Positions 53,073 to 62,693 are shown, numbered from the stretch's first letter. The stretch is DNA of 64,000 bases from Myxococcales bacterium (GCA_016706225.1 JADJKB010000005.1:1178001-1242000), one strand, 5' to 3'. A program made the numbers and translations. Notes: a model not told the origin generated them from the letters alone.

Positions 53073-54382
53073 GGCACCTCCGGTAGCTGGGCGATGCCGA
53101 TCTCGGCGACGGTCGCGAACGCCACGCGGCCGTCCGGCAAAGCGACGACACGCGGGGTGTCGCCCATCGAGATGTCTCCGGATCGGAGCATGAACGAAGC
53201 CTCCAACTGGTATTGGACGCAGCGAGATCCGTCGGTCGACACTTGCACCAGCAAGGACTTCGGCTGCGGGAAGGAAACGTCCTGAGCGACGAGGGCTCGG
53301 CCATTGGAGTCGACCGCCACGAGGTCGTTCAAGCCGAAGCTCATCGGAAGTCGCGCGCGCCAGAGACTCTTTCCGTCGCGGTCGAGAGCATCCAGGGCCT
53401 GAAAGGACTCACCCCCGTTGTCGAGGTATTGGCTGACGTAAGTGGTCCCATCTGGACCTGCCGTGGCCGACGCCATGGGCGTGGGAACCTCACGGGTCCA
53501 CACCAACCTGCCGTCAGGCGCAACCCGAACGATCAGAATGGGCGCGGCCTTGCCAAATTCGGGGACCAACCGCAGCTGGAATGTCGTCGATCCGTCCGAG
53601 TCCCCACCGACGAGCTCCATCCGATCGACGGTGAGGCTCGAGAGGGCGGACTGGTTCCACGACAGACGCCCGTCCGAAGTGAAGCGCGCGACTCCGGCGC
53701 GTCGGGTCGCGACGGGTGGCTGCGCATCGTGGTCGACGCTCTCGACGTACGAGTAACCCACCACCGCGTGGTTCGCCCTGAGGTGCGTGTGGCTGGACAG
53801 CGCGTCTTGCACGAGCCAGCGGGCGCTCGTGAGGTCGCCCCTCGCGCCGTGTCGGCGCCACCAGATCCCGGTTGCTCCGTGACCGGGCCCTATCCAGGAT
53901 AGCCCTGCGCCACTCGCGCGGATCCCGCGGGTTCGCTCGAGGATCGACCCTAAGCCGACCGCCACGTCGGCCGCGATGGCCAAACACTCATCCCCGGTCG
54001 GCCCAAATCGGAGTAGCGCGAACCCCGCGCGCTCGTGGGGCTCGGGCATCGGGTATTGGATTGGATGCAGTAGCCAGGCGCTGACCCACAGCGAGCCGTC
54101 TGAGCCAAGAGTGAGGTCCTCTCCGATCACTGGGCACGAGCCATAGGGGCACGGCAGCGTTCCGTTCTTGGTCTTCCATTCGACCACCGCCTTGGCCTGC
54201 ACCGGTTCGCAATCGACCAGGGGGCCGGGAGTCAGAGGCTCGCGCTTCGGGAGCGTGCAGTCCGTTGCCAGGCAGCTACCTGGGACGACCGGCGGCTCCG
54301 CAGCGGGCATGACCTCCGGCTCCGAGCACGCCAACAACACGAAACAAGGAATGCCGAGCCACATCGAGCCGCCGTGCACCAT
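53069..54382 (-). CDS. Propeller-like lipoprotein upstream of the SGNH gene
   Basis: ATG 54382 or ATG 54364 (MWLGIPCFVLLAC, Cys13 from the latter). About 430 residues of repeating blades (DGSLWVSAWLLHP, GPDGTTYVSQYLDNGG, LDRDGKSLWRARLPMS), typical of beta-propeller lipoproteins. The stop overlaps the start of the hydrolase gene, so they are made together and may form a surface complex. No catalytic motif. Confidence 0.8.
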   Translation of the reverse strand: MVHGGSMWLGIPCFVLLACSEPEVMPAAEPPVVPGSCLATDCTLPKREPLTPGPLVDCEPVQAKAVVEWKTKNGTLPCPYGSCPVIGEDLTLGSDGSLWVSAWLLHPIQYPMPEPHERAGFALLRFGPTGDECLAIAADVAVGLGSILERTRGIRASGAGLSWIGPGHGATGIWWRRHGARGDLTSARWLVQDALSSHTHLRANHAVVGYSYVESVDHDAQPPVATRRAGVARFTSDGRLSWNQSALSSLTVDRMELVGGDSDGSTTFQLRLVPEFGKAAPILIVRVAPDGRLVWTREVPTPMASATAGPDGTTYVSQYLDNGGESFQALDALDRDGKSLWRARLPMSFGLNDLVAVDSNGRALVAQDVSFPQPKSLLVQVSTDGSRCVQYQLEASFMLRSGDISMGDTPRVVALPDGRVAFATVAEIGIAQLPEVP

Positions 54383-54596
54383 TGGTCCGCCCACCTTCCA
54401 TCCCCCCCTAGCGTTAGTCGTCACTGGACCCGGAGCCGAGCGGTTCCGGATCCAGAATCTGTGGCGCTCCACAGGCCGCTGCGCTCCGACCGCGCGAACG
54501 CCGCGCGAGTTCCGCGGTCGTATCTCCCGCGCGCGCGCATTCATTTCCGGTAGACCAGCCTGTTGCCGAGCTCGCGTTCGAGCGCATGCTTGGTTC

Positions 54597-55517
54597 ATGT
54601 TGGTCCAGGTGCTCCCCGCACGGCTTCGGCCGGCATGGTTCCTCGTCGCCATCGCGATGGTGGCATCCGTCGCTGCCTGCACGAGTTCGTCTGACGAAAG
54701 CGGGCGCAAAACCGCCGGGAGTACTGATGCCGGAAGTGGCGGAAGTGGCGGGACTGGAGGCACCGGGACGCAGAGCGCGTGCGATCCGCTTGCGCCGAAG
54801 GGCATCGCGCTGGGCGAGGTCGTGGGCGTCGGGAAGGATGCGGCGGGGACGTTCTACGTCGACTCCTCGAACGGGATCTTCGTGTCGGGCACCGGCAACT
54901 TGATCCGCCAGCACGTGATCGGCACGGGGCAATCAGGCAGTAACGAGTACAACTTCTCGTTCGTGGCTCCAGGGGCGGACTACTCCACCGCGCGGAATCT
55001 GCTCGTCGAGACGACTGCGGGCAAAGCCACGGCGATGGCTCTCGGACCCGATGGCAAGACCTTCCTGGGCCAGCCAAGCACGGGAATCACCATGCTCACT
55101 CTCGTCGATCCCTCCACCGTGTCCGGGATGCCGCTCGTGAACACGCCGAACGTCATCGCCTACGTCGCCGACGTGGCCAACGGCAATGTCATCTTGGCGA
55201 CGCGGCCGATGGGCGGCGATTCGACGTCGAGCAGCGGTGGTCTTGCCATCTTCTACGGCCCGCCCACGGCGGTCGCCCAGCGCGTCATCACCGAGTTTCA
55301 ACAGAGCTTGAGCAACAGCGGCACCGTGACCTTCCTCGTCGATGGCACTCCCTACGTCCTTGCGTTCGGGATGATCGCGAGCCCGGACGCCGGCCCGTTT
55401 GGAACGTTCGCGCTGCAAAGCCTGACTCCACAAGGCGGCTCGCCGATTGGCATCACCCTGCGCGTGCCGACGCCGGACGAGGTGCCGTCAGACCTGTCGG
55501 TCACCTGTTCGACGTGA
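54597..55517 (+). CDS. Lipoprotein with repeated propeller-like body, 306 residues
   Basis: ATG 54597 gives a signal ending in VASVAAC (Cys28), a Gly/Ser/Thr linker (AGSGGSGGTGGTGTQS), then a beta body (AAGTFYVDSSNGIFVSG, TAMALGPDGKTFLGQ, NGNVILATRPMGGDSTSS). Followed by a hairpin. Divergent from the propeller lipoprotein at 53069, with a gap of about 215 bases. No family name. Confidence 0.8.
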   Translation: MLVQVLPARLRPAWFLVAIAMVASVAACTSSSDESGRKTAGSTDAGSGGSGGTGGTGTQSACDPLAPKGIALGEVVGVGKDAAGTFYVDSSNGIFVSGTGNLIRQHVIGTGQSGSNEYNFSFVAPGADYSTARNLLVETTAGKATAMALGPDGKTFLGQPSTGITMLTLVDPSTVSGMPLVNTPNVIAYVADVANGNVILATRPMGGDSTSSSGGLAIFYGPPTAVAQRVITEFQQSLSNSGTVTFLVDGTPYVLAFGMIASPDAGPFGTFALQSLTPQGGSPIGITLRVPTPDEVPSDLSVTCST

Positions 55518-55533
55518 GTTCTCCCCGCGTTCG

Positions 55534-55562
55534 CGCGCGGCGACTCCGCCGGTCGTCGCGCG
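55534..55562. terminator. Hairpin after the lipoprotein at 54597
   Basis: CGCGCGGCGAC and GTCGTCGCGCG form an 11-bp stem with one G-T pair around a 7-base loop, 17 bases after the stop. Probably a terminator. Confidence 0.38.
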
Positions 55563-55614
55563 CGGCTATGTGCGCCCGTGCTAGTATTGGGAAAGCGGTA
55601 GGAGGAGGCTGCGA

Positions 55615-56382
55615 GTGAGAATGGCGTCGCTCAACAGGTCTGGCTGGTGGATGCCGTGGCTCCTGGCGCTCAACTGCTGCGGGGCGCAGGCGGAGGATGG
55701 GGGTCAGCTCGCGGGCCGTGAATTCCTTCTCGACAGCGCGCAAGGCTTCGAGCCGGTGGCAGGAAGCACGCTGAGCCTGAAGTTCAAGAGCGGCGAAGTG
55801 AGGTTCGACGCTGGGTGCAATCTCCTCAATGGCTCCTACTCGGTGAGCGGCGGCCGCTTGGTCGTTACTCACGTGGGCTCGACGAGCATGGGATGCGGTC
55901 CAGAGCTCGGCGCGCAAGAGGACTGGTTTCAGGCCTTCATGACGTCGAGCCCACAGATGGACCTGGCTGGGGACTTCCTGACGCTGACCGGCGCGGTTGC
56001 CACGCTCGTGTTCCTCGACCGCGAGGTCGCGGATCCGGACCGGCCGCTCGCGGGGCCAACATGGAGGATCGACACCATTTTCGACAACGGCATGGCTAGC
56101 GGTGTTTTTTCGGACCCCGCCCGGACACTGGTGTTCCACCAGAGTGGCGGTGTCACAGTCTCCGCTGGCTGCAGCTCCGGCGGCGGGGCCTACGTCGTTC
56201 AGGGGGCTCAGATCGTTCTCAGCGGCATGGCGTACTCCGACGAAGGCTGCGCGGGCGCGTTGCCGGCGACAGACGCGCAGGTGCAAGCCGTGTTGAGCGA
56301 CGGAGCGCTCTCCTACGAAATAGACGCTGCCCGCCTTCGGATTCAGCGCGGAAGCACAGGGATCGGAGCCGTCACCGACTGA
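55615..56382 (+). CDS. Exported protein with two META-like domains
   Basis: A signal peptide (WWMPWLLALNCCGAQA) is followed by two HslJ/META-like repeats: GCNLLNGSYSVSGGRLVV with STSMGCG...EEDWFQAFM, and GCSSGGGAYVVQGAQIVLSG with YSDEGCAGALPATDAQVQAVL. META domains occur in heat-shock HslJ and in surface proteins. Preceded by a GGAGGAGG ribosome site. It could be lipidated at a Cys in the NCCGAQ region. Confidence 0.78.
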   Translation: MRMASLNRSGWWMPWLLALNCCGAQAEDGGQLAGREFLLDSAQGFEPVAGSTLSLKFKSGEVRFDAGCNLLNGSYSVSGGRLVVTHVGSTSMGCGPELGAQEDWFQAFMTSSPQMDLAGDFLTLTGAVATLVFLDREVADPDRPLAGPTWRIDTIFDNGMASGVFSDPARTLVFHQSGGVTVSAGCSSGGGAYVVQGAQIVLSGMAYSDEGCAGALPATDAQVQAVLSDGALSYEIDAARLRIQRGSTGIGAVTD

Positions 56383-56514
56383 TTTTTCGGCGAACTGATC
56401 GACTGACGCCGCGCTCATTGCGCGTCGTGCCAGCGCAGACCTGCGCACACTGTCGTATCGATGTCGGATCTTGTCGGTTGACGCCTCGTCACCGCGAGGA
56501 ATCGAGGAACCTGG

Positions 56515-56604
56515 GTGGATGGCGCGTTTGGCGTCGTCCTGCCGCTGACGATGCTGGTCGCGAGCGCATGCGGTTCCGACGAGGGCCGCCAACGTCACCG
56601 ATGA
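56515..56604 (+). pseudogene. Lipoprotein signal-peptide stub
   Basis: GTG 56515 reads DGAFGVVLPLTMLVASAC, a lipobox-like end, then GSDEGRQRHR and a stop. It is the start of a lipoprotein whose body is gone. The rest of the gap 56383-56663 shows nothing else. Confidence 0.35.
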
Positions 56605-56663
56605 AGAGGAGGTCTGCGACGTCGCGGCCTCTCACGGGAATCACGTGTGATAGGTTTGCGCGC

Positions 56664-57266
56664 ATGAGTGGGAAGCCGCTCGCCGCGGTCTGGTTGACTG
56701 CCGCGCTCGTACTCGCCACGGTCGCCGAGGTTCGCGCCGACGCCGCGGGTCGGGCGCAACCCGTTCGCGCACGCGATCCCAGTCAATACGTCCGGTTGGG
56801 TGCGGGTCTCGGAGCGTACTTCGGTCCGAGGAGCAGCACGTATTACACGGGCACCCCGTGGGGCTCATTCGTCACGTCGACCACTACCGTCGCGGGGCTG
56901 AGTATCCCGTTCGAGCTCGCGCTCGGCGGACCCGTGAGCCGGGGCCTGGTGCTCGGCGCCGGCGCCTACGGCGAGGGCGTCCCGCTTCTCGAGCGGCGCG
57001 CAGATCCACGCCTCGTCGGCGTGGTCGGGCCAGCGCTCGACTACTACTTCAGCGGCTGGGACGGCTTTCACTTCCAGATCGCCGGCGGCGTGGGCGCCAC
57101 GATTAGCCGCCAGATACACGCCGCGCCCGGAGCAGCACTCGGCCTCGGCCACGAGTGGTCCACGAGCGTCGATTGGAACGTTGGCTTCAGCCTGAGATTG
57201 ACCACGCTGCTCGAGCGCGACCCGACGTTCGCGCCAGGCGTCTTGCTAACCACAACGTGCTTCTGA
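56664..57266 (+). CDS. Outer-membrane beta-barrel-like protein, 200 residues
   Basis: ATG 56664 is preferred over upstream open codons because it gives a good signal peptide (AVWLTAALVLATVAEVRA). The mature protein has alternating amphipathic strands (YVRLGAGLGAYFGPRS, GLSIPFELALGGPVSRGL, WNVGFSLRLTTLL), as in small 8-stranded outer-membrane barrels. It ends with LLTTTCF rather than the usual terminal Phe context. Function unknown. Confidence 0.7.
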   Translation: MSGKPLAAVWLTAALVLATVAEVRADAAGRAQPVRARDPSQYVRLGAGLGAYFGPRSSTYYTGTPWGSFVTSTTTVAGLSIPFELALGGPVSRGLVLGAGAYGEGVPLLERRADPRLVGVVGPALDYYFSGWDGFHFQIAGGVGATISRQIHAAPGAALGLGHEWSTSVDWNVGFSLRLTTLLERDPTFAPGVLLTTTCF

Positions 57267-57355
57267 ACCTGGATCTACGGGTGAGCGGCTCTTCGCTGTC
57301 GATCCAGCCAAGCCCCCGCTTGCAACCGCGGGCCGCGGGTCTATGGTTGTCCAGC

Positions 57356-58153
57356 ATGAACCCTGGGGTGGGGTGGGGTCTTGGCTTCGCGTTGCTCGCG
57401 ACCGCTTGCGGTGGGAGTGAGGACGCCGCTGGCGGTGGCGGCGCCGATGCGGCCGCTGGTGGCAGTGCCGATGCGGCCGCTGGCGGCGGTGCAGCGGGTG
57501 CCAGCGCGACGGGCGGCACGAGCGCGACGGGCGGCACGAGCGCGACGGGCGGCACTAGCTCGACGGGCGGCACGACCAGTGGTGGGGCACCTGGCGGCGG
57601 CGGGTCGAGCGGTACGGCGGGCGTGGGCGGGACCGGGGGCAGCGGCGCCGTTTGCGGAAGCCTGCCGTTTGGCGCCCCCGCGGCCTGCGTGAGTTGCGTC
57701 GAAGCGAAGTGCTGCTCCCAGATGAAGGGATGCGGCAGCGACGCCGAATGCGTTGCTCTGCGAACCTGCGGCGGGAAACCCGGGTGCTCGTCTGGGCCCT
57801 GCTGGCAGCAATGCAAGGTCGACCATGCAGGAGGGCTCCCCGAAATGAACGTGTTCAGCGCGTGCATGGCTCACGAGTGCACGGCCGAGTGCGCCATGCC
57901 AACGTCTCTGGTTTGTGGCGTGACCATCCAGGACGCCGCGTGCGCGACGTGTGCGCAGGCGCAGTGCTGCGCCGAGATGTACGCTGCTTCCCAGTCCAGC
58001 GATTACTGGGTGTGGACGCAGTGCTACTCCGGATGCGGTACGGACACGGTTTGCATGCAGAAGTGCGACGCGGATCACCCGGCGGGATCGGCGCTCTACG
58101 TCACGTACGGAAACTGTCTCCTACAGCAATGTTGGACGGCTTGCGGCAGCTGA
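57356..58153 (+). CDS. Cys-rich lipoprotein with long Gly/Ser/Thr linker, 265 residues
   Basis: ATG 57356 gives a signal ending in LLATAC (Cys18). About 80 residues of repeats follow (TGGTSATGG units and Ala/Gly). The body has two similar Cys modules (CVSCVEAKCCSQMKGCGS; CATCAQAQCCAEMYAASQS), each with a C-x2-C-x4-CC pattern and a C-terminal C-x3-C. This resembles the module at the end of the protein at 20990. Probably surface-exposed and disulphide-rich. Confidence 0.8.
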   Translation: MNPGVGWGLGFALLATACGGSEDAAGGGGADAAAGGSADAAAGGGAAGASATGGTSATGGTSATGGTSSTGGTTSGGAPGGGGSSGTAGVGGTGGSGAVCGSLPFGAPAACVSCVEAKCCSQMKGCGSDAECVALRTCGGKPGCSSGPCWQQCKVDHAGGLPEMNVFSACMAHECTAECAMPTSLVCGVTIQDAACATCAQAQCCAEMYAASQSSDYWVWTQCYSGCGTDTVCMQKCDADHPAGSALYVTYGNCLLQQCWTACGS

Positions 58154-58164
58154 AAGTGAGAGGA

Positions 58165-59529
58165 TCAGTACAAGGGCGCAAGCGCCAGGAATGATCCTTG
58201 GCCCGCAATCGGTTCGAAGGGTGGACCGAACGGATTCGGCTGCTTCGCCGGCTCGACGAACGTTCCCACGACGAACAGCGAGCTTGGATCACGCGGTCGA
58301 AGGGCGGAGTAGTACCAGTGGCCGGTGGAATCGGCGGGACGCTGCTCCGACCCCAAGTACTCCCCGCTGCCGCCGATATTCGTAGCGAACAACCCGACGC
58401 AGGGTTCCAGCGTGGGCCCGGGGTCAAAATCCGCGACTACGGCGCACCATCCCGCCGCGGTGACCGAGTCCGCTCCAGCCCAAAGCGCACCTGCGAGGAT
58501 TGGCTGAGCCCAGAGGAAGCCACCTAATGCATCGAAGCCGGAGAGGAACAGATCGCTGTTGTAGACCTTGACGGAGTGCTCGCCCGGCCCGGGATCGAGG
58601 TCGATGGGGGCGCTGCCGCCCTCGGCGATGCCGAAGCTCTCCAGCAGGTAGATCGTCCCGTCTTCGTCGACCGCCACGTCCCCGGCAAAGCCGGAATGGT
58701 TTCCCCCCCACTCCCGCGACCAAAGCTTCACCCCGTTCGCGTCGAGTCGCTCGAGCCAGATGTGGTGGGCGCCGAAGCTGCCCGGCGCGGCCGGATCCGC
58801 GACCGTCCCGGATACGACCAAACCCCCGTCGGGCGTAAGCGCTACCGCGCCGCCCATATCGTCTCCGGGGCCCCCATACGTCGACGCCCAGCGAAAGCTG
58901 CCGTCCGGCGCAAACGCGACGAGGGCGACGTCTTCACCGCCCTTGGTGTCGACCATCGACTCCGACGGGCCTGGGTCGATGTCGGTGAGGACGTGGTAGG
59001 TGATCGACGTGACGACACCGCCATCGGGAGTCACTGTCAGAAGTCCGCTGAAGACGACGGCTGCCCAGTCCCAGCTGCGGGTCCACAGCTCCTGCCCGTC
59101 TGCGCCGACGCGCTGGAGGAAGACCTCGCCGTTGCCGAGCGCGGTCCCCTCCATTCCCAGGATGTAGGCCCCGCCCTCGGGCTCGGCGGCGATGCTGACG
59201 GGCGTGAACGAAAGCCGAGCTCCGATCCAGGTGCCGTCCAGCGAGAACCACGACAGGTAGCCAGTCGGCTCGAAGGCGTCCGGTCCAACCAGCTCCAGGG
59301 TGCTCGGACCGGGATCGAAATCCGTTGTTCCTGCGAAACCTCCGCCCACCCAAACACGGTCGCTGCCGACCGCGAGCGCAGACGCCTCCGTCTTCGCGTC
59401 ACCCCCCCAGGTTCGCACCCAACCTTGAGGACGCTCGACGGGGACAGGCTGCTCCTCGATCGTGACGTGCCCACATGCCAACGTGCCGACGCTACCCACC
59501 AAGCTCGCGATGCGCCTGCAGTACCCCAT
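58165..59529 (-). CDS. SBBP-repeat propeller lipoprotein, 454 residues
   Basis: ATG 59529 gives a signal ending in VGTLAC (Cys19). The body has repeats of the SBBP type: DVALVAFAPDGSFRWAST, YGGPGDDMGGAVALTPDGG, WGGNHSGFAGDVAVDEDGTI, with DFDPGP and DIDPGP Asp-rich turns repeated. It is a beta-propeller surface lipoprotein, probably calcium-binding by the Asp turns (inference). Convergent with the Cys-rich lipoprotein at 57356. Confidence 0.83.
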   Translation of the reverse strand: MGYCRRIASLVGSVGTLACGHVTIEEQPVPVERPQGWVRTWGGDAKTEASALAVGSDRVWVGGGFAGTTDFDPGPSTLELVGPDAFEPTGYLSWFSLDGTWIGARLSFTPVSIAAEPEGGAYILGMEGTALGNGEVFLQRVGADGQELWTRSWDWAAVVFSGLLTVTPDGGVVTSITYHVLTDIDPGPSESMVDTKGGEDVALVAFAPDGSFRWASTYGGPGDDMGGAVALTPDGGLVVSGTVADPAAPGSFGAHHIWLERLDANGVKLWSREWGGNHSGFAGDVAVDEDGTIYLLESFGIAEGGSAPIDLDPGPGEHSVKVYNSDLFLSGFDALGGFLWAQPILAGALWAGADSVTAAGWCAVVADFDPGPTLEPCVGLFATNIGGSGEYLGSEQRPADSTGHWYYSALRPRDPSSLFVVGTFVEPAKQPNPFGPPFEPIAGQGSFLALAPLY

Positions 59530-59898
59530 GGGCCGAGTGTCCACGAGGACCGCGCGCTCGCAAGGCCGATTTCCGGTGCACTGCCTCGCATGGCTCGGCG
59601 AGCCGACAGCCGGTCGTCCTCCGTCCTGTTTCAAGACCCGCTCAGTATGCAAGAGGTTTGGCGAGCCGGCGCAGCGGGAGCTGTTCGACAAGCGCTGACG
59701 CGCGCTCGCGAGGGCCGACGTGCCATTCGTGCTGAGCGGTTTGCCCTCCGGATGTGCGGAAGGGCTCGAGCAGCATCTCGTAGCCGAGCATTCATCCCGA
59801 CGCAGACCCGAAGGTCAGCGGTGCGGCCGTGCGCAGCAGGGGAAACGGTGGTGCACGCGATGCCTCCGTTGCACATGGGATCAGGTGCTAGATGTGCC

Positions 59899-60110
59899 GA
59901 CCGTGTCGAAGACATTGATGACGAAAGCGCGCGGGGCGGCGAGGGCGGTCTCGGGCGGCCGGTGACCCACCGGCAAGACGCCAAGGCAGGAGGGTTCCGC
60001 GTCGCGGGTGGAGAAGTCTGCGTCGCGCAAGGGCATGCGCAAGCGAGTCCGATGCAGCGATGGCGCGATGCTTGCGTGCGCAATCCACCATGCCAACTTG
60101 TGCCACCGAG
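59899..60110. repeat. Dispersed intergenic repeat A, copy 2
   Basis: Second copy of the repeat at 16968-17175. The best block is 60011-60057 (43 of 47 identical). It runs from GACCGTGTCGA to GCCACCGAG and covers the first codons of the gene at 60090. The rest of the gap 59530-60089 has no gene. Confidence 0.7.
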
Positions 60111-61223
60111 GTCCTCCTCGCCGCGCTCTCGGTGAGTTTCGCCTGCGCTTGCGGCGGGCATGTCGCCGACGGCCGCGATCTACTCCACGGGACGGGTGGT
60201 GTCGCGGGCAGTGCCGGAGGTGCCGGGGGATCTGCGGGCGCTGTAGTGGGCGGCGCCGGCGGGGGCGCGGGAGCGGGCGCCGGCGCGGGCGGTTGCGCGG
60301 CAGACACCCAGGCCGACCCAAAGAACTGTGGTTTCTGTGGTCACGACTGCAGCGCCTGCGCGGGCGGCAGCACTTGCCACGACGGACGCTGCGATCCCGT
60401 CGTGCTTGCCACGGAGGCGGGACTCTTCTCGATCGCCGTCGATGCGACGGCCGTCTACGGAGCCGTGGGGGTCGCCGGCACGGTGATGAAGTACCCGCTG
60501 GCCGGAGGCCCTCCGGTCGCGTTGGCCACAGGGCAATCGCATCCGGGCGGTCTCATCGTTGCAGGGTCGTACCTCTACTGGGCGAACGGCGAAGTTGGCA
60601 CCAAGGGTTCTATCGCGCGGCTCCCCCTGGCAGGGGGTCCGCTTGAGACTCTCGCGGCGGCACAGGACGATCCGAGACGGCTCGCCGTCGATGCAACGAC
60701 CGTGTACTTCACCGCGGCAAACACCGGCAAGGTCTCCAAAGTTCCCCTTGGCGGCGGTTCACCGGTACTGCTCTCGACCGGAGGGACTCCGCAGGGCATC
60801 GCGGTGGATGCGAGTCGCATCTACTGGGCCGACGGCGCTGCCAACACCGTGCGGGTGATGCCGGTCGGTGGCGGAGCAGTCTCGGATCTCGTGACGGGTG
60901 CCGATGCAGGCTGGGTCGCCGTCGATGAGAAGCGCGTCTACTTCATGGGAAGCGCGCTGCGTGCGGTTCCGATCGGCGGTGCGGCGGTCGAGACGATTGC
61001 AGCGGGGCCTTATGTGCCCATCGCGTTCACCAAGGATGCAACCAGCGTGTACACAGGCCACTCGGACTCGTCGGGAACGATCGTCAAGATCCCCCTCGAT
61101 GGCAGCGCGCCGGTGACCCTCGTCCAGCTGACGGATAACAAGGCCTACGATGTCGCGGTCGACGAGACTTGTGTCTACTACGTGGGCGCGAAGGATGGTG
61201 CCCTTGCCAAGGTCGCGAAGTAG
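60090..61223 (+). CDS. Propeller-like lipoprotein, 377 residues
   Basis: ATG 60090 gives a signal (MPTCATEVLLAALSVSFAC; Cys19 or Cys21). A Gly/Ala linker precedes a short Cys segment (CGFCGHDCSACAGGSTC, Cys-knot-like) and then blades with VDATTVYFTAANTGKVSKVPL, VDASRIYWADGAANTVRVMP and VDETCVYYVGAKDGALAKV. The repeat period is about 45 residues. Its start codon lies inside repeat A, so the promoter or 5' end may derive from it. Probable surface binding protein. Confidence 0.8.
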   Translation: MPTCATEVLLAALSVSFACACGGHVADGRDLLHGTGGVAGSAGGAGGSAGAVVGGAGGGAGAGAGAGGCAADTQADPKNCGFCGHDCSACAGGSTCHDGRCDPVVLATEAGLFSIAVDATAVYGAVGVAGTVMKYPLAGGPPVALATGQSHPGGLIVAGSYLYWANGEVGTKGSIARLPLAGGPLETLAAAQDDPRRLAVDATTVYFTAANTGKVSKVPLGGGSPVLLSTGGTPQGIAVDASRIYWADGAANTVRVMPVGGGAVSDLVTGADAGWVAVDEKRVYFMGSALRAVPIGGAAVETIAAGPYVPIAFTKDATSVYTGHSDSSGTIVKIPLDGSAPVTLVQLTDNKAYDVAVDETCVYYVGAKDGALAKVAK

Positions 61224-61235
61224 TCGCGAGATCGC

Positions 61236-61751
61236 TCAATTTCCGCAGAGAAACTTGCCCTGCACCAGGGACGTGCGGTGGTCGGCCGTGTTGGCGAGCA
61301 TGTCGAGACAGTGGAACGGAGCTTCGATGGTTCCAGCGCGGAAGTCAGCGTCGACCCGACAAGAATCCAACGAGCTCATGCTCGTCGCGGCTCGCTCGCC
61401 GTGCTGCCAGTTGAATCGCGCGCATGGGATCGAGCACGCGAGAGGCGATCCCGGCTCGACAGCCGTCGATTCGCCGGCCGCGCTGAACGCGCCGTCGTTG
61501 CCATCGGGCGCCATGCGGATGCGAAGCTGAAGGTCAGTCTGACCCTGTCGGCTGAACTCGGCGATGAGAACGCTCGGGTACAACTCCTCGTGCCAGCACT
61601 TCACCTCGCCGCCGCGGAAGTGGAACTCTTCGAACTTGCCGGCTTGCGAAACCTCTGCGAAGGACGCGTAAGACGCGTCCTTCTCGGTCGTCCCGCCGCA
61701 CGACAGCGTCATGGCGCACGGTAGCAGCACGGTCAATGAGAGGCGTTGCAT
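61236..61751 (-). CDS. Lipoprotein, 171 residues
   Basis: ATG 61751 gives a signal ending in MTLSC (Cys18). The body has FAEVSQAGKFEEFHFRGGEV, QTDLQLRIRMAPDGN and a C-terminal Cys-containing segment (CRVDADFRAGTIEAPFHC). Beta-sandwich-like. No family recognised. It starts inside a relic of another lipoprotein (61738-61790). Confidence 0.74.
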   Translation of the reverse strand: MQRLSLTVLLPCAMTLSCGGTTEKDASYASFAEVSQAGKFEEFHFRGGEVKCWHEELYPSVLIAEFSRQGQTDLQLRIRMAPDGNDGAFSAAGESTAVEPGSPLACSIPCARFNWQHGERAATSMSSLDSCRVDADFRAGTIEAPFHCLDMLANTADHRTSLVQGKFLCGN

Positions 61752-61790
61752 GTGGTGCGTCCCAGGTGAAGGACGTTTCGGTGAGCTGGG
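61738..61790 (-). pseudogene. 3'-end relic of the duplicated lipoprotein family
   Basis: On the minus strand the piece reads LTETSFTWDAPHATPL, matching the C-terminus LTETSFTWDGATCSAS of the protein at 24686. It is about 50 bases long and overlaps the start of the lipoprotein at 61236. Confidence 0.42.
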
Positions 61791-61916
61791 CTGGTGTCCC
61801 GCGCTCATCTGTTGAGCCTAGCTGGACAGCTGGTGGTGCGCCATCACGCACACGGATGGAGGTTTGTGACATCCGTCCAAGCGCCTTGTCGCGGCCGGCT
61901 CGGCTCACCCAAGGAT

Positions 61917-62693
61917 TCAACTGCAGCCGATCGTCATGGTCACGAGCCCGCCATCGGGCGAGCTGTCACCGGCGTCAGCGTCCGCCGATACTGGCTCGTT
62001 CGCGTCGTCCATCGCCGCGTCCCCGTCTGCGGCGGTCGCGGCCTCCGCCGACCCGTCGGACAGCTTGGGCGGGAACTTCAGCCGTCCGCCCTTCTTCATG
62101 GGCTTGGCGACGCATGAGCCGCTGTCGCAACCTGCGCACTGGCACGCGGCCTCGAACGAGTCGAAGCAAAATGTCTGGACCAAGTATGCGCAGGGTCCCG
62201 CGTCAAACGAGACGTTGAGCGCGCACGGGCCCGGTAGCTCGGCGGGGAGGCACGCCAGAACAGCCCCGTAGAGACCGCACCCGTGCTCGCAATACTGCCA
62301 CGAGGAAGCGCTGCACTGCTCACCGACGGCGGCAGAGTGGACCAGCGCGCCATCCATGCAGGTCGTCTCCGGGCACGAGAACGCATCGGGCGCCGACTCC
62401 GGCTGCGGACCGTCATCGAAGCCCACCTCGGCCGAATCGATCGGCGCGTTCTCGGCGGGGCCGTCGGAAGCATCCGACCCCGCTTCGAAGGTCGCATGGG
62501 GCTCGCCCTTCGGCGCCGCGGGGGAGTGGCCGACCGCTCCACCATCGTCGTCATTGCTGGCCGCGACCCCGCACGCAGCGACGAGCGCCGCGCCGACAAG
62601 CGCTCGCGAACCGGCGCGCAGACCCGCTCCGAGCTCAGCAAGTGTCGTTGGAAGCCGAGCGAACCCCATTACAGAGGATGCTACGCGCGCCAT
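61917..62693 (-). CDS. Cys-rich lipoprotein with acidic tail, 250-258 residues
   Basis: ATG 62693 or ATG 62669 start a signal ending in GAALVAAC. Asp/Glu/Ala-rich linkers flank a central Cys region (CPETTCMDGALVHS, CSASSWQYCEHGCGLYGAVLAC, CQCAGCDSGSC). A basic patch (KPMKKGGRLKFPPKL) precedes the acidic tail (DADAGDSSPDGG). No family recognised. Confidence 0.77.
   Translation of the reverse strand: MARVASSVMGFARLPTTLAELGAGLRAGSRALVGAALVAACGVAASNDDDGGAVGHSPAAPKGEPHATFEAGSDASDGPAENAPIDSAEVGFDDGPQPESAPDAFSCPETTCMDGALVHSAAVGEQCSASSWQYCEHGCGLYGAVLACLPAELPGPCALNVSFDAGPCAYLVQTFCFDSFEAACQCAGCDSGSCVAKPMKKGGRLKFPPKLSDGSAEAATAADGDAAMDDANEPVSADADAGDSSPDGGLVTMTIGCS

Noticed and set aside
57420..57640. 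Tandem GGCACGAGCGCGACGGGC-type repeats
   Set aside because: Encode the Gly/Ser/Thr linker of a lipoprotein; coding low complexity, not a CRISPR or separate repeat.
59880..60160. Minus-strand frame with RLRMPLRDADFS peptide
   Set aside because: Also present at 17.1 kb with similar sequence; explained by the dispersed DNA repeat, not by a gene.
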